From Paralvinella palmiformis (Eukaryota > Annelida > Polychaeta > Terebellida > Alvinellidae), in NCBI GenBank assembly GCA_025642065.1, contig JAODUP010000165.1:827501-891500 (forward strand): a stretch of DNA of 64,000 nucleotides, written 5' to 3'. Of the stretch, positions 1 through 10,117 are shown piece after piece. The notes beneath the pieces were generated by a model that saw only the letters and a list, made by a program, of their open reading frames with translations, did no database searches and was not told where the DNA came from. The stretch's first letter is position 1. Each line of letters starts with the position of its first letter. The position numbers and the translations under genes were made by a program.

Positions 1-630
1 CTTAAAATATGAAAAATACGTAAACAGTAAAAGTTAACACTTTAAATAAAGTGAGTTTAGTTTAGAATCAGAAATGATGGGGATGCTGTTTGTTAAAAGC
101 CTCGGAGTCGAAGTGGAAACATCTTCAACGGCTGATATTGGCAGTCTCAGCTAATTGCGATTGTTTCTGGGTTCACGTCATATTACATCCCCCCTCCCTC
201 CACGTTATTCATTCCAAAGACACTTTCCCCTTAGCTGGAGCCTGTCGGGTATTTTCTCTCTTCACTTGCTGGAAATTGATCATTTGCCCTCTTTGAAAAC
301 TAAACATATTTTGGCATTACTTGCGCGTTCTCTTTAAGTGCAAATTTCTTTTCATAACATTGATTCCATGCTCTGCCAATTCAAGAAAATTTAGTAAACT
401 TAATTGCAATAATGACATCTGGCAAGTGCATTAATTTCAAGTTAGTTTTCGAATTAAAGTTTTGATCCCGGTATAATCCATCATGATTTCATTAATGGTT
501 TGTCTCTCTTTTATTACTTTTTATCACAGCTAAGAATGAAATAGTTATAAATGTTCTAGAGGTTTTTCAGAGAGGTTTTATCACCATCTTTACGAAATTT
601 TATTGAGGTATCTTCAAAAGGTACAGGTAT
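1..630. other. Spacer DNA, nothing recognised
   Basis: No gene, RNA or repeat family is recognised here. The two short overlapping open frames near 90-340 have no recognisable domain and no supporting context. Confidence 0.6.
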
Positions 631-1105
631 CCACAGCCTTAATGACCATGTTCATGATGAATACAGGGAAGCTGAAGTCCATGGAGCTGAATCAGCAGCC
701 TTAATGACCATGTTCATGATGGATACAGGAAGCCGAAGTCCAAGGAGCTGTATCAGCAGTCTTAATGACCATGTTCATGATGGATACAGGGAAGCTGAAG
801 TCCATGGAGCTGAATCAGCAGCCTTAATGACCATGTTCATGATGGATACAGGAAGCCGAAGTCCAAGGAGCTGTATCAGCAGCCTTAATGACCATGTTCA
901 TGATGGATACAGGGAAGCTGAAGTCCATGGAGCTGAATCAACAGCTTTAATGACCATGTTCATGATGAATACAGGGAAGCTGAAGTCAATGGAACTGTAT
1001 CAGCAGCCTTAATGACCATGTTCATGATGGATACAGGAAGCCGAAGTCCAAGGAGCTGTATCAGCAGCCTTAATGATCATGTTCGTGATGGCTACAGGGA
1101 ATGTG
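631..1105 (+). repeat. 61/62-bp minisatellite with two-unit higher-order period
   Basis: The phrase ttaatgaccatgttcatga recurs at 639, 701, 762, 824, 885, 947, 1009 and 1070 (a few copies differ by a base), giving spacings of 62, 61, 62, 61, 62, 62 and 61. Two monomer types are visible. One is 62 bp with 'acagggaagctgaagtccatg'-like text, the other 61 bp with 'acaggaagccgaagtccaag'-like text. They alternate, so the higher-order unit is 123 bp, an exact multiple of three. This keeps a repetitive frame open from 704 to 1012 although each monomer shifts the frame. The sixth spacing breaks the alternation. The open frame is most simply a by-product of the period and not a gene. Confidence 0.92.
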
Positions 1106-1640
1106 ATATGATATGTCGTTCACACGAGAGAGTAAGATGTTTTGTTGACTTTTTTAATGGACTTGATTTACAGCTCATCAGTTCGTCCAGCTACCATCAA
1201 CGAGTCAGGCCACAGGATCACCACACTGGAATGATTCAACTTGTTCACGCGATACCGAAATAAACGATGTATTTCTAAAATGAAAGCATATACCAAAGTG
1301 TAGATTCGAAATAAATATGTGTTAGAAATATGCACTATCATTGTTTTCTCACGTGATTTCGCATAGATTTATAAGCAGATGGGGGTAGCTGTCAAATGAG
1401 AGTGAACCCTGAACAGACGCATGCTAAAGCCAGTCGTACGTCGAGTAATGGCGAATACTTAACCCGAAATGTTTACAAAGATAACTAACTCATATGATAC
1501 GGATTAAATAATTGCTCGACTGGCATGACACTAGGAGAAACTACTATGGATCAGTCAGATTTAAAAAACAACCCTCATACGTTTAGTTCGTTACTTAATG
1601 AACCCTCAATCCACACCTGGAAGTTTATACTTGTATATAT
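1106..1640. other. Spacer DNA, nothing recognised
   Basis: Unique-looking sequence with no recognisable gene or repeat. Confidence 0.6.
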
Positions 1641-1824
1641 CATTGATTAGTGTTTTACGGCCACTTTCGTGCACCTGGTAGGCTAAATGGGCCAAGTGAC
1701 CTCCAAATGTAATGAAGCGAGGTCAAAGATGAAACAGCCTTCAGATATGCCCACGCTGAGATTCGAACACGGGTGATAGTGATCTGTGATCCAACACGCT
1801 ACCGTTAGACTACGGAGGGGCCCC
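1641..1824 (-). mobile_element. tRNA-derived SINE, family 1
   Basis: Read on the minus strand, it begins with a tRNA-like head containing an A-box-like 'gtagtctaacggtagcgtg' and a B-box-like 'gttcgaatctc'. A shared body follows (pieces such as 'tgtttcatctttgacctcgc' and 'cccatttagcctacc') ending near 'ggccgtaaaac'. The same head, body and tail recur at 6578, 8617, 9916, 14427, 19189 and 31040 and, truncated, at 44131, 44655 and 55237. This identifies a dispersed pol III-type retroposon family of about 180 bp. I see no clear target-site duplication here. Confidence 0.85.
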
Positions 1825-2360
1825 TATATATGATGAAAAGGTAATGTCCATGTGTCCGTGTGTTGTCCCCTGTGTCAATGATCTTGGTGACACATAGCGA
1901 GAACACCGGATGTCAGCGAAGTCTGGCATATAACTGCCAATGGGGGTAGGGCTATAATAGCCATATAATCAATAACTGTTCTTAATTTATCCTAGCTTAA
2001 TTGTGTAAATTTAGGAAATAAAAACAACGCCCGCGGCTTAGAAAGCTATGGTTATTTGCTCGAATCACAAACGCCATTATTACAATTAATGGACGGTCTT
2101 TGTCGCAGGTGTTTAATGAAACAACGATTACACTAAAACTAAAAAATAACGTTATAACATACGTGATAACATTATTATTATAATCGAACAATCTCATAAT
2201 TAAAACACACGTAGAATCTAGAACAAAATAGGTCCGACATTTGGCACCGTCCGAGTGTATTTTATAATACATATTGGATGGCACCGGCACAGCGTACTAA
2301 AACTTGTACATTAGTAAACCTACGCGGATGGGAGACACGTTAGCGGGTAAAATAAGATGC
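1825..2360. other. Spacer DNA, nothing recognised
   Basis: AT-rich spacer. An open frame on the minus strand at 1997-2290 has no recognisable domain. Confidence 0.55.
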
Positions 2361-2365
2361 GTATA

Positions 2366-2414
2366 CACCCCCCCCCTCACACACACACACACACACACAC
2401 ACACGTGTGTGTGG
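2366..2414. repeat. poly-C plus (CA)n/(GT)n microsatellite
   Basis: A C-run is followed by a (CA)n tract that switches to (GT)n, so the two parts are self-complementary and could form a hairpin. Confidence 0.9.
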
Positions 2415-2907
2415 ATGTATACTTAGAGCGCCTACTAAGTAAACACACAAAAGTCAGCCGAGTATAAAGAATGTATGTTTACGTTTCCTGTCTAGGTAAG
2501 TACAGAAGAACACGTGTTTCTAGTCATTGTTAGCACCAGCGCCGGAGTAGTTTACAATTTTGTACTTCAATTTACAACTGCGATAAATTAGCTTCCTACA
2601 AAAGTCAAACACTCCCATAGATACTATAAGTCACCGCTAGGATTCTGACCACAAATCCGCGGTGTGCCCCAAAAAACGCCTTCATTCCTTCCTTATCGCC
2701 TTCGCCACGCGTAGACATATAATCTACTTAAAGCTTATCAACCCAATTACAGTTATCCCCCACTCCCGGTACTAAGTATTCGAACGCAGATGTAAACAAA
2801 AAGCGGTCAAACTTGAGGCGACCTCTTGCGAGGGACACGGTAAACTGACCAGTTAGAAACTCTATCAAGTTTAGTTAGTATTTTTATTGTCCTGAACTTA
2901 AAGGAGT

Positions 2908-2928
2908 TTAGACCTGACTCAGGTCTAA
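2908..2928. repeat. Perfect 10-bp palindrome
   Basis: The arms ttagacctga and tcaggtctaa are exact reverse complements separated by one base. A smaller pair, ctaacg/cgttag, follows at once. There is no T-run to suggest a terminator, and no gene to regulate. Confidence 0.6.
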
Positions 2929-3033
2929 CGGCCTCGTTAGTTCTTTTCGAATTACCGTCCTCGTGTACCGACGCCTACAATAATCAATTTCCGCATAAAA
3001 CAGTATTTATTTGATCTATTACCATATTTAGAA

Positions 3034-3046
3034 CCCCCCCCCCCCA
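3034..3046. repeat. Poly-C run
   Basis: A homopolymer run of about 13 C. Confidence 0.9.
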
Positions 3047-3089
3047 GTCTGCTCAATGGGTCTTAACAGATTTGTTCAAGGTTACGGGC

Positions 3090-3300
3090 CAAGGGCTTTA
3101 GCCTTACGAGGAGGTCTAAATGGCCTTCCCGATATCTCGGTTGGCCATAGTCCTCTAGCACTTGGGTTCAAACCCCGACAGGGCTCAATGTCTGAAATCT
3201 GTTTCATCTTTCGCTTGCCTGCATTACTCCCAGGAGGTCACTGAGTCCAGTCAGCCTATAATGTGTACTAAAGTGACCCTAAAACAGCAACATTTTACTT
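3090..3300 (+). mobile_element. Diverged SINE sharing the family 1 body
   Basis: The right half (about 3190-3295) aligns by eye with the family 1 body: 'tgtttcatcttt', 'cattac', 'ggaggtcactgag', 'agcctata', then 'agtgaccctaaaac'. The left half carries a B-box-like 'gggttcaaaccccg' at about 3165 but otherwise differs from the family 1 head. It is either a very old copy or a separate family that shares the tail. Confidence 0.6.
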
Positions 3301-4220
3301 GTTATTTATCTTGCCAATCCCAAGCTATGGACCCGTACAATTCAGCACCATCACCAACTGCCACGGATGTATATTTTTTCCAGTTGGCATTTATAGACAT
3401 ATCAATTCACGTAATAATCCATCCCACTTGTTGGATTCTAACCGACCTCCACCCAGTTTATACACGCCATTTTTAACAACTAGCCCGCGCTCGATTCGAT
3501 TAACGAAGCTTCATCCATACTAACTAGTATCTTGCGGATGTCAGAGAGCATTTTATTAGCGAACTCCAGAAAACTTAACATTTAGTTGAAGTGTCGGTTT
3601 ACCTAAATACCACCTAAAGTTGGATAATTTATTATCTTTCGTTACGGACAACAAAGACCACATTGAACTCATACTTAGATATCGCTTTTAAAAGAGTATG
3701 ATGAACTCTATCAAGTCATATCGCTGTATATAGATATGATATATTTCTATTGTAGTGTAATCAAATCTGAATTATTTATTTACAGATCATGTTTGTTTTC
3801 AGGACTTTTATCTTTGTTACCCCGCACCCGCTGTACCACGATGTGATCTGGTTAGCCTAGTTTGATGTTTTATTAAGTATCCATAATTGTTATTAACTTT
3901 CTCACCTAAGGCGGGACGGACCTACGATATCCCAATACACTACTCCATCACTGAACTACCGTGCACTTTTGAGACATTCTCCTCGTGGGACACGGTATGT
4001 GACTTGTAGAGTAATATTACGTTATCGGGTGATATCAGTGTGCCGATATTGCATTATCAGGCAATATCACATTAGTTGTTAAAACCATATAATCAGATTG
4101 TAGCAGGGAAGTTATGTAACGGGCACATTTAATAAATTGGCTTATCCTGAAGCTGTTAGTAACGGATTGTGTTTATATAGATGACTGATAACAGACAATT
4201 ATATACTCAAATTCAGTGAG
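3301..4220. other. Spacer DNA, nothing recognised
   Basis: No gene is visible. Near 4010-4080 short 'gatat' palindromes are clustered, without any recognisable element. Confidence 0.55.
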
Positions 4221-4224
4221 TGAG

Positions 4225-4385
4225 TGCTTAGTCTAGCCTCGGCGCTAATTACACCAGAGATACACGACCGAGGGGCGTCTCCCTGGAAAACATCCCCCAA
4301 ACACAGCCGTCACTGGGAATCGAATCCCAAATTCGAAAATTTGGAGAGCAGCGCCCTAACCACTACGCTGTAGGAGCGCCCAGTC
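4225..4385 (-). mobile_element. tRNA-derived SINE, different head
   Basis: On the minus strand the sequence reads 'gcgtagtggttagggcg' (A-box-like), followed some 35 bp later by 'gggattcgattccc' (B-box-like). This is the promoter layout of a tRNA-derived retroposon. The anticodon-arm region does not fold as a functional tRNA. The body does not match family 1. Confidence 0.6.
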
Positions 4386-4495
4386 CATGTAGAGATTGTG
4401 TTTTTGAACATTTAGAGTGCCGAGTGTTCATAAAACAACATGTAATATACAATAATGTGTAACATGCAAAGTTTAGGGATCGTAAAGTCGCTTAA

Positions 4496-4548
4496 TTTTG
4501 TGGATTGGAACCAGAGTCCACGAAGGACTCTGGCTTCAATCCACAAAA
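4496..4548. repeat. 24-bp imperfect inverted repeat (hairpin)
   Basis: The arm at 4496-4519 and the arm at 4525-4548 are reverse complements apart from two positions, with the 5-base spacer acgaa between them. As RNA this would be a near-continuous stem of about 24 bp with one mismatch and one wobble. The loop is shorter than in usual pre-miRNAs. It could be the remains of a small foldback element. Confidence 0.8.
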
Positions 4549-4586
4549 CTGGATATTTGTACTGTTTTGATTAACTCAATGAAATG

Positions 4587-4589
<3 letters not shown>

Positions 4590-4645
<56 letters not shown>
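4590..4645. repeat. (TA)n microsatellite
   Basis: About 28 uninterrupted TA units. Confidence 0.97.
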
Positions 4646-4648
<3 letters not shown>

Positions 4649-4943
4649 GACGATTTCAGCTAGGATTTTTGTTAGGGTGAGATCAATATGATGGAAAAAA
4701 CTCGTAGTCCTTACCAGTAAACTGTATCCTATATTTGAATGTTGTGGTTTCTAATGGGAAAAGAACGCATAATGAATTTCCTAGGTTCCTGATTTGCTAA
4801 AGATCTTTCTGACCATTCCAGCTTGGTTCTTTTTTTTTTTGTTAAATCTTTTGTCGATGAATTTAATTTAGCCTGGAACGCTCATGAATATGTACATATT
4901 TTATAACGACTCAGCTCCATCTTACTGGTGTCGGTCAGAATAA

Positions 4944-4946
4944 AGA

Positions 4947-4984
<38 letters not shown>
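4944..4984. repeat. (GA)n microsatellite
   Basis: GA repeats with one interruption. Confidence 0.96.
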
Positions 4985-5067
4985 CTCATAATTTAATGTA
5001 AAATGAGTTGAAAGCATCGCACGCAAAACCATGCTCAATGTAAATTACCAATGTTTATATTATATCT

Positions 5068-5093
5068 CGCACACGCACACGCACACACACACA

Positions 5094-5131
<38 letters not shown>
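5068..5131. repeat. (CA)n microsatellite
   Basis: CA repeats with a few CG and TA interruptions. The threonine/histidine-rich open frame across it is an artefact of the repeat. Confidence 0.97.
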
Positions 5132-5132
<1 letters not shown>

Positions 5133-6560
5133 CTTCACTTTCTTGCTGTAATGAAATATCACGCTCATCTGCATAATGACAACAACAGTTATGTCAAGAC
5201 ACGACGAGCACGTGTTTACTTGACCTAATTCGTCAAAATATAAACAAAGCTAAACTGCAAAAACTGTCAATAACCGTATGTTAGTTCTTATTACAGATAT
5301 AACGCCTTTACAGCTATGGCTCCTAAATCTAACCACATCTCAATTATGTAATCATAATATCTGGATAAAGTTCACCTGTGCCCATGCTGCCTGTAATTAA
5401 TCTGCTTTCGTTTCTTTCCCGGAACCTCTGGACATGGGAAGGAAGGTTAATTGCCAACTGCAAACAGTATACTCCATTTGGCGTTTATCATGGCATCAGA
5501 TTACATAGGTTCATGGCAAGTTTAAACCGAATATCGCCCCTGGGCATTGCTGACATATCACGTGCTTAGAGAAGGGAAACTTAACTGAAACTAAATATTT
5601 ATATTTAGTAGCCAGTCATTTCAATAAATGATAACAATGGGGGGTCCTGGGGGGGGGGTCGGAGGAGTTTTACTAAATACGACTCCGTCGTTGCTGAATT
5701 GCTTGTTCCCGATCGTGACCTGAAATTGATTGATTTCGTTTGAACAAAGGATGTCAGTTTGTTGACGTGCTGACATCCGTAATATGAATCACGGTCCCCC
5801 CCCGACCCCGAAACTAATTCTTCGAATAACATTAGTCTCTCTAGCTGTCCCTTGGGCTGTCCATTTATCAGTCGGTCAGTCTGTCTGTCTGTTCGTTCCT
5901 GGCTGTCCGTGTCTGTCTGTCCACCTATCTCTGTCTAACTTTGTCCTGCCTCGCATGTACTAATAACTGGATAGCAACGCAATCCAATTTTATTACACGG
6001 GGAAGCGCGCTTAATCGTGACCTAGATACATATTCCTAGCGCCATGAATATTAGATTATAGCAAATTAGGAGAACTGACTTGCACCAACCACTGCTTCCC
6101 AACTTCTCATATTGAAAGTTTATGAACTGATAACAACGATCGTGTGTTATAGGAGAGAAACTAAGCAATGGAGTATAAACGTGAAGATTTAGATTTACGC
6201 TTTCATAAAAACATCATTTCTCACGTAAGTTTCTTATCTGCGACGATGTACGAGCTGACGTGTAACTTCAGACATCATATCAGGTGTTTCGAATTAAGAT
6301 TAGCATCTTTTGTAATTAATCTTGGATAATAAGAAATACTAGGTTCTAGTTCCAGATTTGAAACGATCATTGTAAATATTCTCCTCCATCTCTCATTCCT
6401 GTATTAGACGTATGGTATATTTGGAAGTCGATGTATTGATGCTTTCAGGAGTCTGATTTAGTATCAAGCCATCGATTATTTTGTCTTGTGACCATCGGTT
6501 TTTCTTCCTGTTGCTGTAGGTAAGACACTTTCGATTGGAGGCAACTTGTTTATGTTGGAA
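5132..6560. other. Spacer DNA with a short GTCT-rich patch
   Basis: No gene is recognised. 5868-5945 is a degenerate 'gtctgtctgt' patch. G and C runs occur near 5641-5660 and 5795-5805. Confidence 0.55.
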
Positions 6561-6563
6561 TGT

Positions 6564-6577
6564 AAATCGATATTCAG
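6564..6577 (+). repeat. Target-site duplication, left copy
   Basis: The 14-mer aaatcgatattcag lies directly left of the SINE at 6578 and is repeated exactly at 6758-6771, directly right of its ATC-rich tail. This marks the insertion boundaries. Confidence 0.9.
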
Positions 6578-6757
6578 GGGCGCCTCCGTGGTCTAGTCGG
6601 TAGTGTGTTAGCCCACTAATCACCGCCACCTGAGCTATCTCTGAAGGGTGTTTCATCTTTAACTTCGCTTCCTTACATTCGGAGGTCGCTCGGCCCATTT
6701 AGCCTACCATGTGCACAGAAGTAGCTATAAAAGTCAATCACAATCATCATCATCATC
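6578..6757 (+). mobile_element. tRNA-derived SINE, family 1, intact with perfect TSD
   Basis: The head starts 'gggcgcctccgtggtctag' with an A-box-like 'tggtctagtcggtag'. The B box is degraded here ('cctgagctatctc' replaces the gttcgaatctc of sister copies), and the 'ggaggtcgctcggcccat' body follows. The copy ends in a short (ATC)n tail and lies between perfect 14-bp direct repeats. This is the best boundary definition for the family: about 180 bp including the tail. Confidence 0.92.
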
Positions 6758-6771
6758 AAATCGATATTCAG
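6758..6771 (+). repeat. Target-site duplication, right copy
   Basis: Exact repeat of the 14-mer at 6564-6577. Confidence 0.9.
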
Positions 6772-7300
6772 CGAAAATCGCTCTAGTAAACGTTAAATGT
6801 CAATTTACTGATGTGACCCCAGGATGACCTGGATTGTTTACATTAAAGTGCTGGGTAAAAGCAAAGTATGCACAATCGTGAATTGAAAAGTGCCACAAGA
6901 AGGATTTCCCAGAAATTATGTTGAATTTTCTCTAAAGCCATTTACGTTCTTGAAAACATATAAATAAGCACATAGGTCTGGAGTGTGGTTGTTGATCAAA
7001 ATATAAACATTGATCGACACACCATAATGCCCCGATCTCAGGAAGCCTGGACTCCAGAAAATGTTGGTTTTCTGTCTTACCTTTGACGGAATTATGTGTT
7101 TGACATAGACAATTCGCAAGATTCAGCTCGTGGCAGTCAAATGTTACTGTTTTGTCAAAGTAAAACTTCATTTAAGAAATATAGAGCGTTAGGTACATTC
7201 ACAGCTCGGTTAAGACCAATAAATCCTAATTACCACAGGTAACTTTCTTTATGCTGTTTATACTAAAACGTGGAACAATTCATCAGTCTACATCTGAATA
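6772..7300. other. Spacer DNA, nothing recognised
   Basis: Overlapping short open frames on the minus strand (6916-7171) show no domain. Confidence 0.55.
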
Positions 7301-7302
7301 CA

Positions 7303-7303
7303 G

Positions 7304-7339
<36 letters not shown>

Positions 7340-7366
7340 GGGGGGGGGGGCGTGCGCGTGTGTGTT
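7303..7366. repeat. Compound (CT)n-(GT)n-(G)n repeat
   Basis: A CT tract passes into GT, then a G-run of about 12, then a short GC/GT patch. Confidence 0.95.
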
Positions 7367-7737
7367 GTGGCACTGGCCCAGAGAATCACTAATCATGATT
7401 ATGAAGTCTGGACGATTCGTCAGAGAAGAGAAGCCAGAGCGGCATCTTTTCATGCCGAGATATGTATAATGTCTTGCCAGTTCCCAAATTGAAAAGTCGA
7501 AAAGGACAGTTACCTATAGTCGTGATGCCTGAGAGAATAACACATCCAGGTCAGAACAAAATGTTAGTGTTAATTATATAACCACTCAGATAATCATGAA
7601 ACGACAAATATTAAAACTATTGATTATAAGCTATTAGAAAAGTGACTTTGGGGGATAAAGCAGACAATTTGTTTGTGTGTGTATGTGTTTGCGTGTATGT
7701 GATTGCACGTCGAGTTGCACGTTTTAACTGGTCTGAT

Positions 7738-7771
7738 GGCAGCAGCAGCAGCAACAACAACAACAACAGCA
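7738..7771. repeat. (GCA)n/(ACA)n triplet repeat
   Basis: Four to five GCA units are followed by ACA units. A short open frame reads it as a Ser/Asn run, but nothing suggests a gene. Confidence 0.9.
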
Positions 7772-7940
7772 AGAACATCATTGACAAAGCTAACGGTAGG
7801 TGGCGTTCAGATAACCAGCGCATTTTTGTTTTGATCTCACTTATAACCGACTTACCCGAGAAGACCTGTTCGAAGACTTATTGGGGTTTGTTTTCCCTGG
7901 CAGCAACATCTCGATGGTAATTTGATGATAGAGATAAATA

Positions 7941-7966
7941 AGAGAGAGGGGGGGGGGGAGGGGGAG
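7941..7966. repeat. GA/poly-G purine tract
   Basis: Short (GA)n running into a G-rich run. Confidence 0.9.
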
Positions 7967-8229
7967 CTTAAGGTTCGCGGAAATGGTGCCAAATCGGTCT
8001 CGAAATCTAGCTCGCTGTAAATCCATTAGATTAGCCTCTATTTCGTGAAGTCCGACCGCGCCTTTGTTAGGATGGGGTCAAAGGCCAGACTGGCGGCCAT
8101 ACCGTACTGATTACGTCGGGGGTATTTATTGCCAGACTTAAGATCGCAAATGATCAAAAAGCGGAATGGCACGAAGGCGTTTGGCCGGCAGCCTTAGGAA
8201 TGCCTTACTGGCCACGGAAAAGACGAATC

Positions 8230-8244
8230 GTCTCTCTCTGTCTG

Positions 8245-8276
<32 letters not shown>
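8230..8276. repeat. (CT)n microsatellite
   Basis: CT repeats with GTCTGTA interruptions. Confidence 0.95.
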
Positions 8277-8279
<3 letters not shown>

Positions 8280-8601
8280 AGGGAGTGAGACTTTATGGAT
8301 CGGTTTGGTCCATTAAGGAACCGAAGCGCAATTATTTCACGCTCAAAAGAAGGCCATGGTGAGTTTCCGGCGGAAGAATACCTCTGTTTAGATGGAACTC
8401 GGGTTGTAATCCGCTGGTCTTAAACAAAAAAATACCATCGGCTGGGGAATGGTTCGAGTTTCTATACGCCCGTGGTCATAATACTGGAATGTCCATCTTT
8501 GGGAGGGGATCGTTCAGTGATATTCCACTATACGCATAGAATAGCATGGATCATGTTAGGACTACCGTCAGCAATTACCTTTGTATATAGGGCATGAAAT
8601 G

Positions 8602-8616
8602 AACAGTACAGTCTTA
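8602..8616 (+). repeat. Target-site duplication, left copy
   Basis: The 15-mer aacagtacagtctta matches aacagtacagcctta at 8815-8829 at 14 of 15 positions. The two flank a SINE. Confidence 0.82.
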
Positions 8617-8814
8617 ATGATGATGATGGTGATAATTGATGTTTTACTGCCATTTTTGTGCACAAGGTAGGCTAAATGGGCTGAGCGACCTCCAAAGGTA
8701 ATGAGGCGAAGTCAAAGACGAAACAACCTTCAGATATGCCCACGCCGAGATTCGAACACGAGTGGTAGTGATCTGTGATCCAACACGCTACCGCTAGACC
8801 ACGTAGGCGCCCGA
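8617..8814 (-). mobile_element. tRNA-derived SINE, family 1
   Basis: On the minus strand it reads 'gggcgcctacgtggtctagcg', an A-box-like region, then the B-box-like 'gttcgaatctcggcg', the shared body, and a (ATC)n-type tail at 8617-8640. It lies between 15-bp direct repeats with one mismatch. Its body carries an open frame on the minus strand that recurs in other copies and could be mistaken for a gene. Confidence 0.9.
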
Positions 8815-8829
8815 AACAGTACAGCCTTA
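8815..8829 (+). repeat. Target-site duplication, right copy
   Basis: Matches 8602-8616 at 14 of 15 positions. Confidence 0.82.
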
Positions 8830-9165
8830 CTGGTGTGCATGGAGAGGGTGTAAGGCTCAGAGATAGGATTAAGGGGAAAGGTACATGATCTAAGTGTATC
8901 GTAGCTGCTTTAAACCTATTTCTGATATATTTAGTGGTAATATTCTTCTGCATCAATGGAATACGTGGAATAGTTTGTGAATGAGGGGAGTTGTTTCACA
9001 ATTCCCTGTTTTATACCGGGTTTTCTCTGGGATATAGCCCTCTCCTCAGGAATCTATGACTATAATAATAGAAATATGTCAACATTCTTCCTACAATATT
9101 TACGTGGTTTGATAGTGTGCTGGTAGCAGTTGCGAATATTAAGACATACTGACTTAACATGAGTT

Positions 9166-9166
<1 letters not shown>

Positions 9167-9228
<62 letters not shown>
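9167..9228. repeat. (TA)n microsatellite
   Basis: About 31 TA units. Tyr/Ile-repeat open frames on both strands here are artefacts. Confidence 0.97.
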
Positions 9229-9230
<2 letters not shown>

Positions 9231-9899
9231 TCGGCAAATACCTCCATATATATAAGCGCACTAGCACACTTACCACAACATATATTCGCGCACAAACTCC
9301 TACACATGCTTCCCACCTGGACTCGCCGGAAGCATCTGAGCTCCTGGCGGCTGTTTTCTTATTCGCACACGTCACCGTCCCCTTATCAAAACAAATTAAT
9401 GTTGATAGTAATTGGCCCCTGAGCTGGTCAGTAAATCGACTGAGTCGAGTCTCGTTATTAGACCAGCTGATTTAGATCGGGCTTATTAACACGACGAACT
9501 GCACAGGCTCCGGATGAAAGGCGGATGAAAGGCGACAAGGCTCCTGGTTCCATTACAATGGGCTAAACATCGGACGGAAACAGCGGACTACCAAAACAAC
9601 GGTCAATGGTGTTTGGAGAAAGGTTAATGCTTATGGAAGAATGGCTGCGTGTTATGGCGAGAGTGGTCAAAGTTTATAGGACGACTGCTGAATCTTATGG
9701 CACGGAGTGCTACCGAAGGATTCGACGGAATGGCTCAAGTAAAGGTTTATAGGAGAAACCTAAACTGCCATTAGAGTATGGGTACGGTTTTTTTGGAAGA
9801 GGGTTAGTTATCATATAACGCTGGTTCCCAATAGGCGGACGATCTGATTTTGTGCGAATATGTCGGAAGGTATTTTAAGATTGGCGAAAACGTAAACAG

Positions 9900-9915
9900 T
9901 CTCAATTGTGAGCGA
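9900..9915 (+). repeat. Target-site duplication, left copy
   Basis: The 16-mer tctcaattgtgagcga matches tctcaatcgtgagcga at 10102-10117 at 15 of 16 positions. Confidence 0.88.
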
Positions 9916-10101
9916 GGGCGCCTCCGTGGTCTAACGGTAGCGTGTTGGATCACAGATCACTACCACCCGTGTTCGAATCTCGGCGTGGGCATATCTGAAG
10001 GTTGTTTTATCTTCGACTTCGCTTCATTGCCTTTGGAGGTCGCTCAGCCCATTTAGCCTACCATGTGCACAAAAGTGGCTGTAAAGCACCAATCATCATA
10101 A
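9916..10101 (+). mobile_element. tRNA-derived SINE, family 1, with TSD
   Basis: The head is 'gggcgcctccgtggtctaac', with a B-box-like 'gttcgaatctcgg' and the body 'tttggaggtcgctcagccc'. It ends in a short 'atcatcata' tail. Direct repeats of 16 bp with one mismatch bracket it. It is one of the best-preserved copies for a consensus. Confidence 0.93.
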
Positions 10102-10117
10102 TCTCAATCGTGAGCGA
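10102..10117 (+). repeat. Target-site duplication, right copy
   Basis: Pairs with 9900-9915. Confidence 0.88.

Noticed and set aside
2908..2928. Intrinsic transcription terminator
   Set aside because: No T-run and no upstream gene; the genome is eukaryotic.
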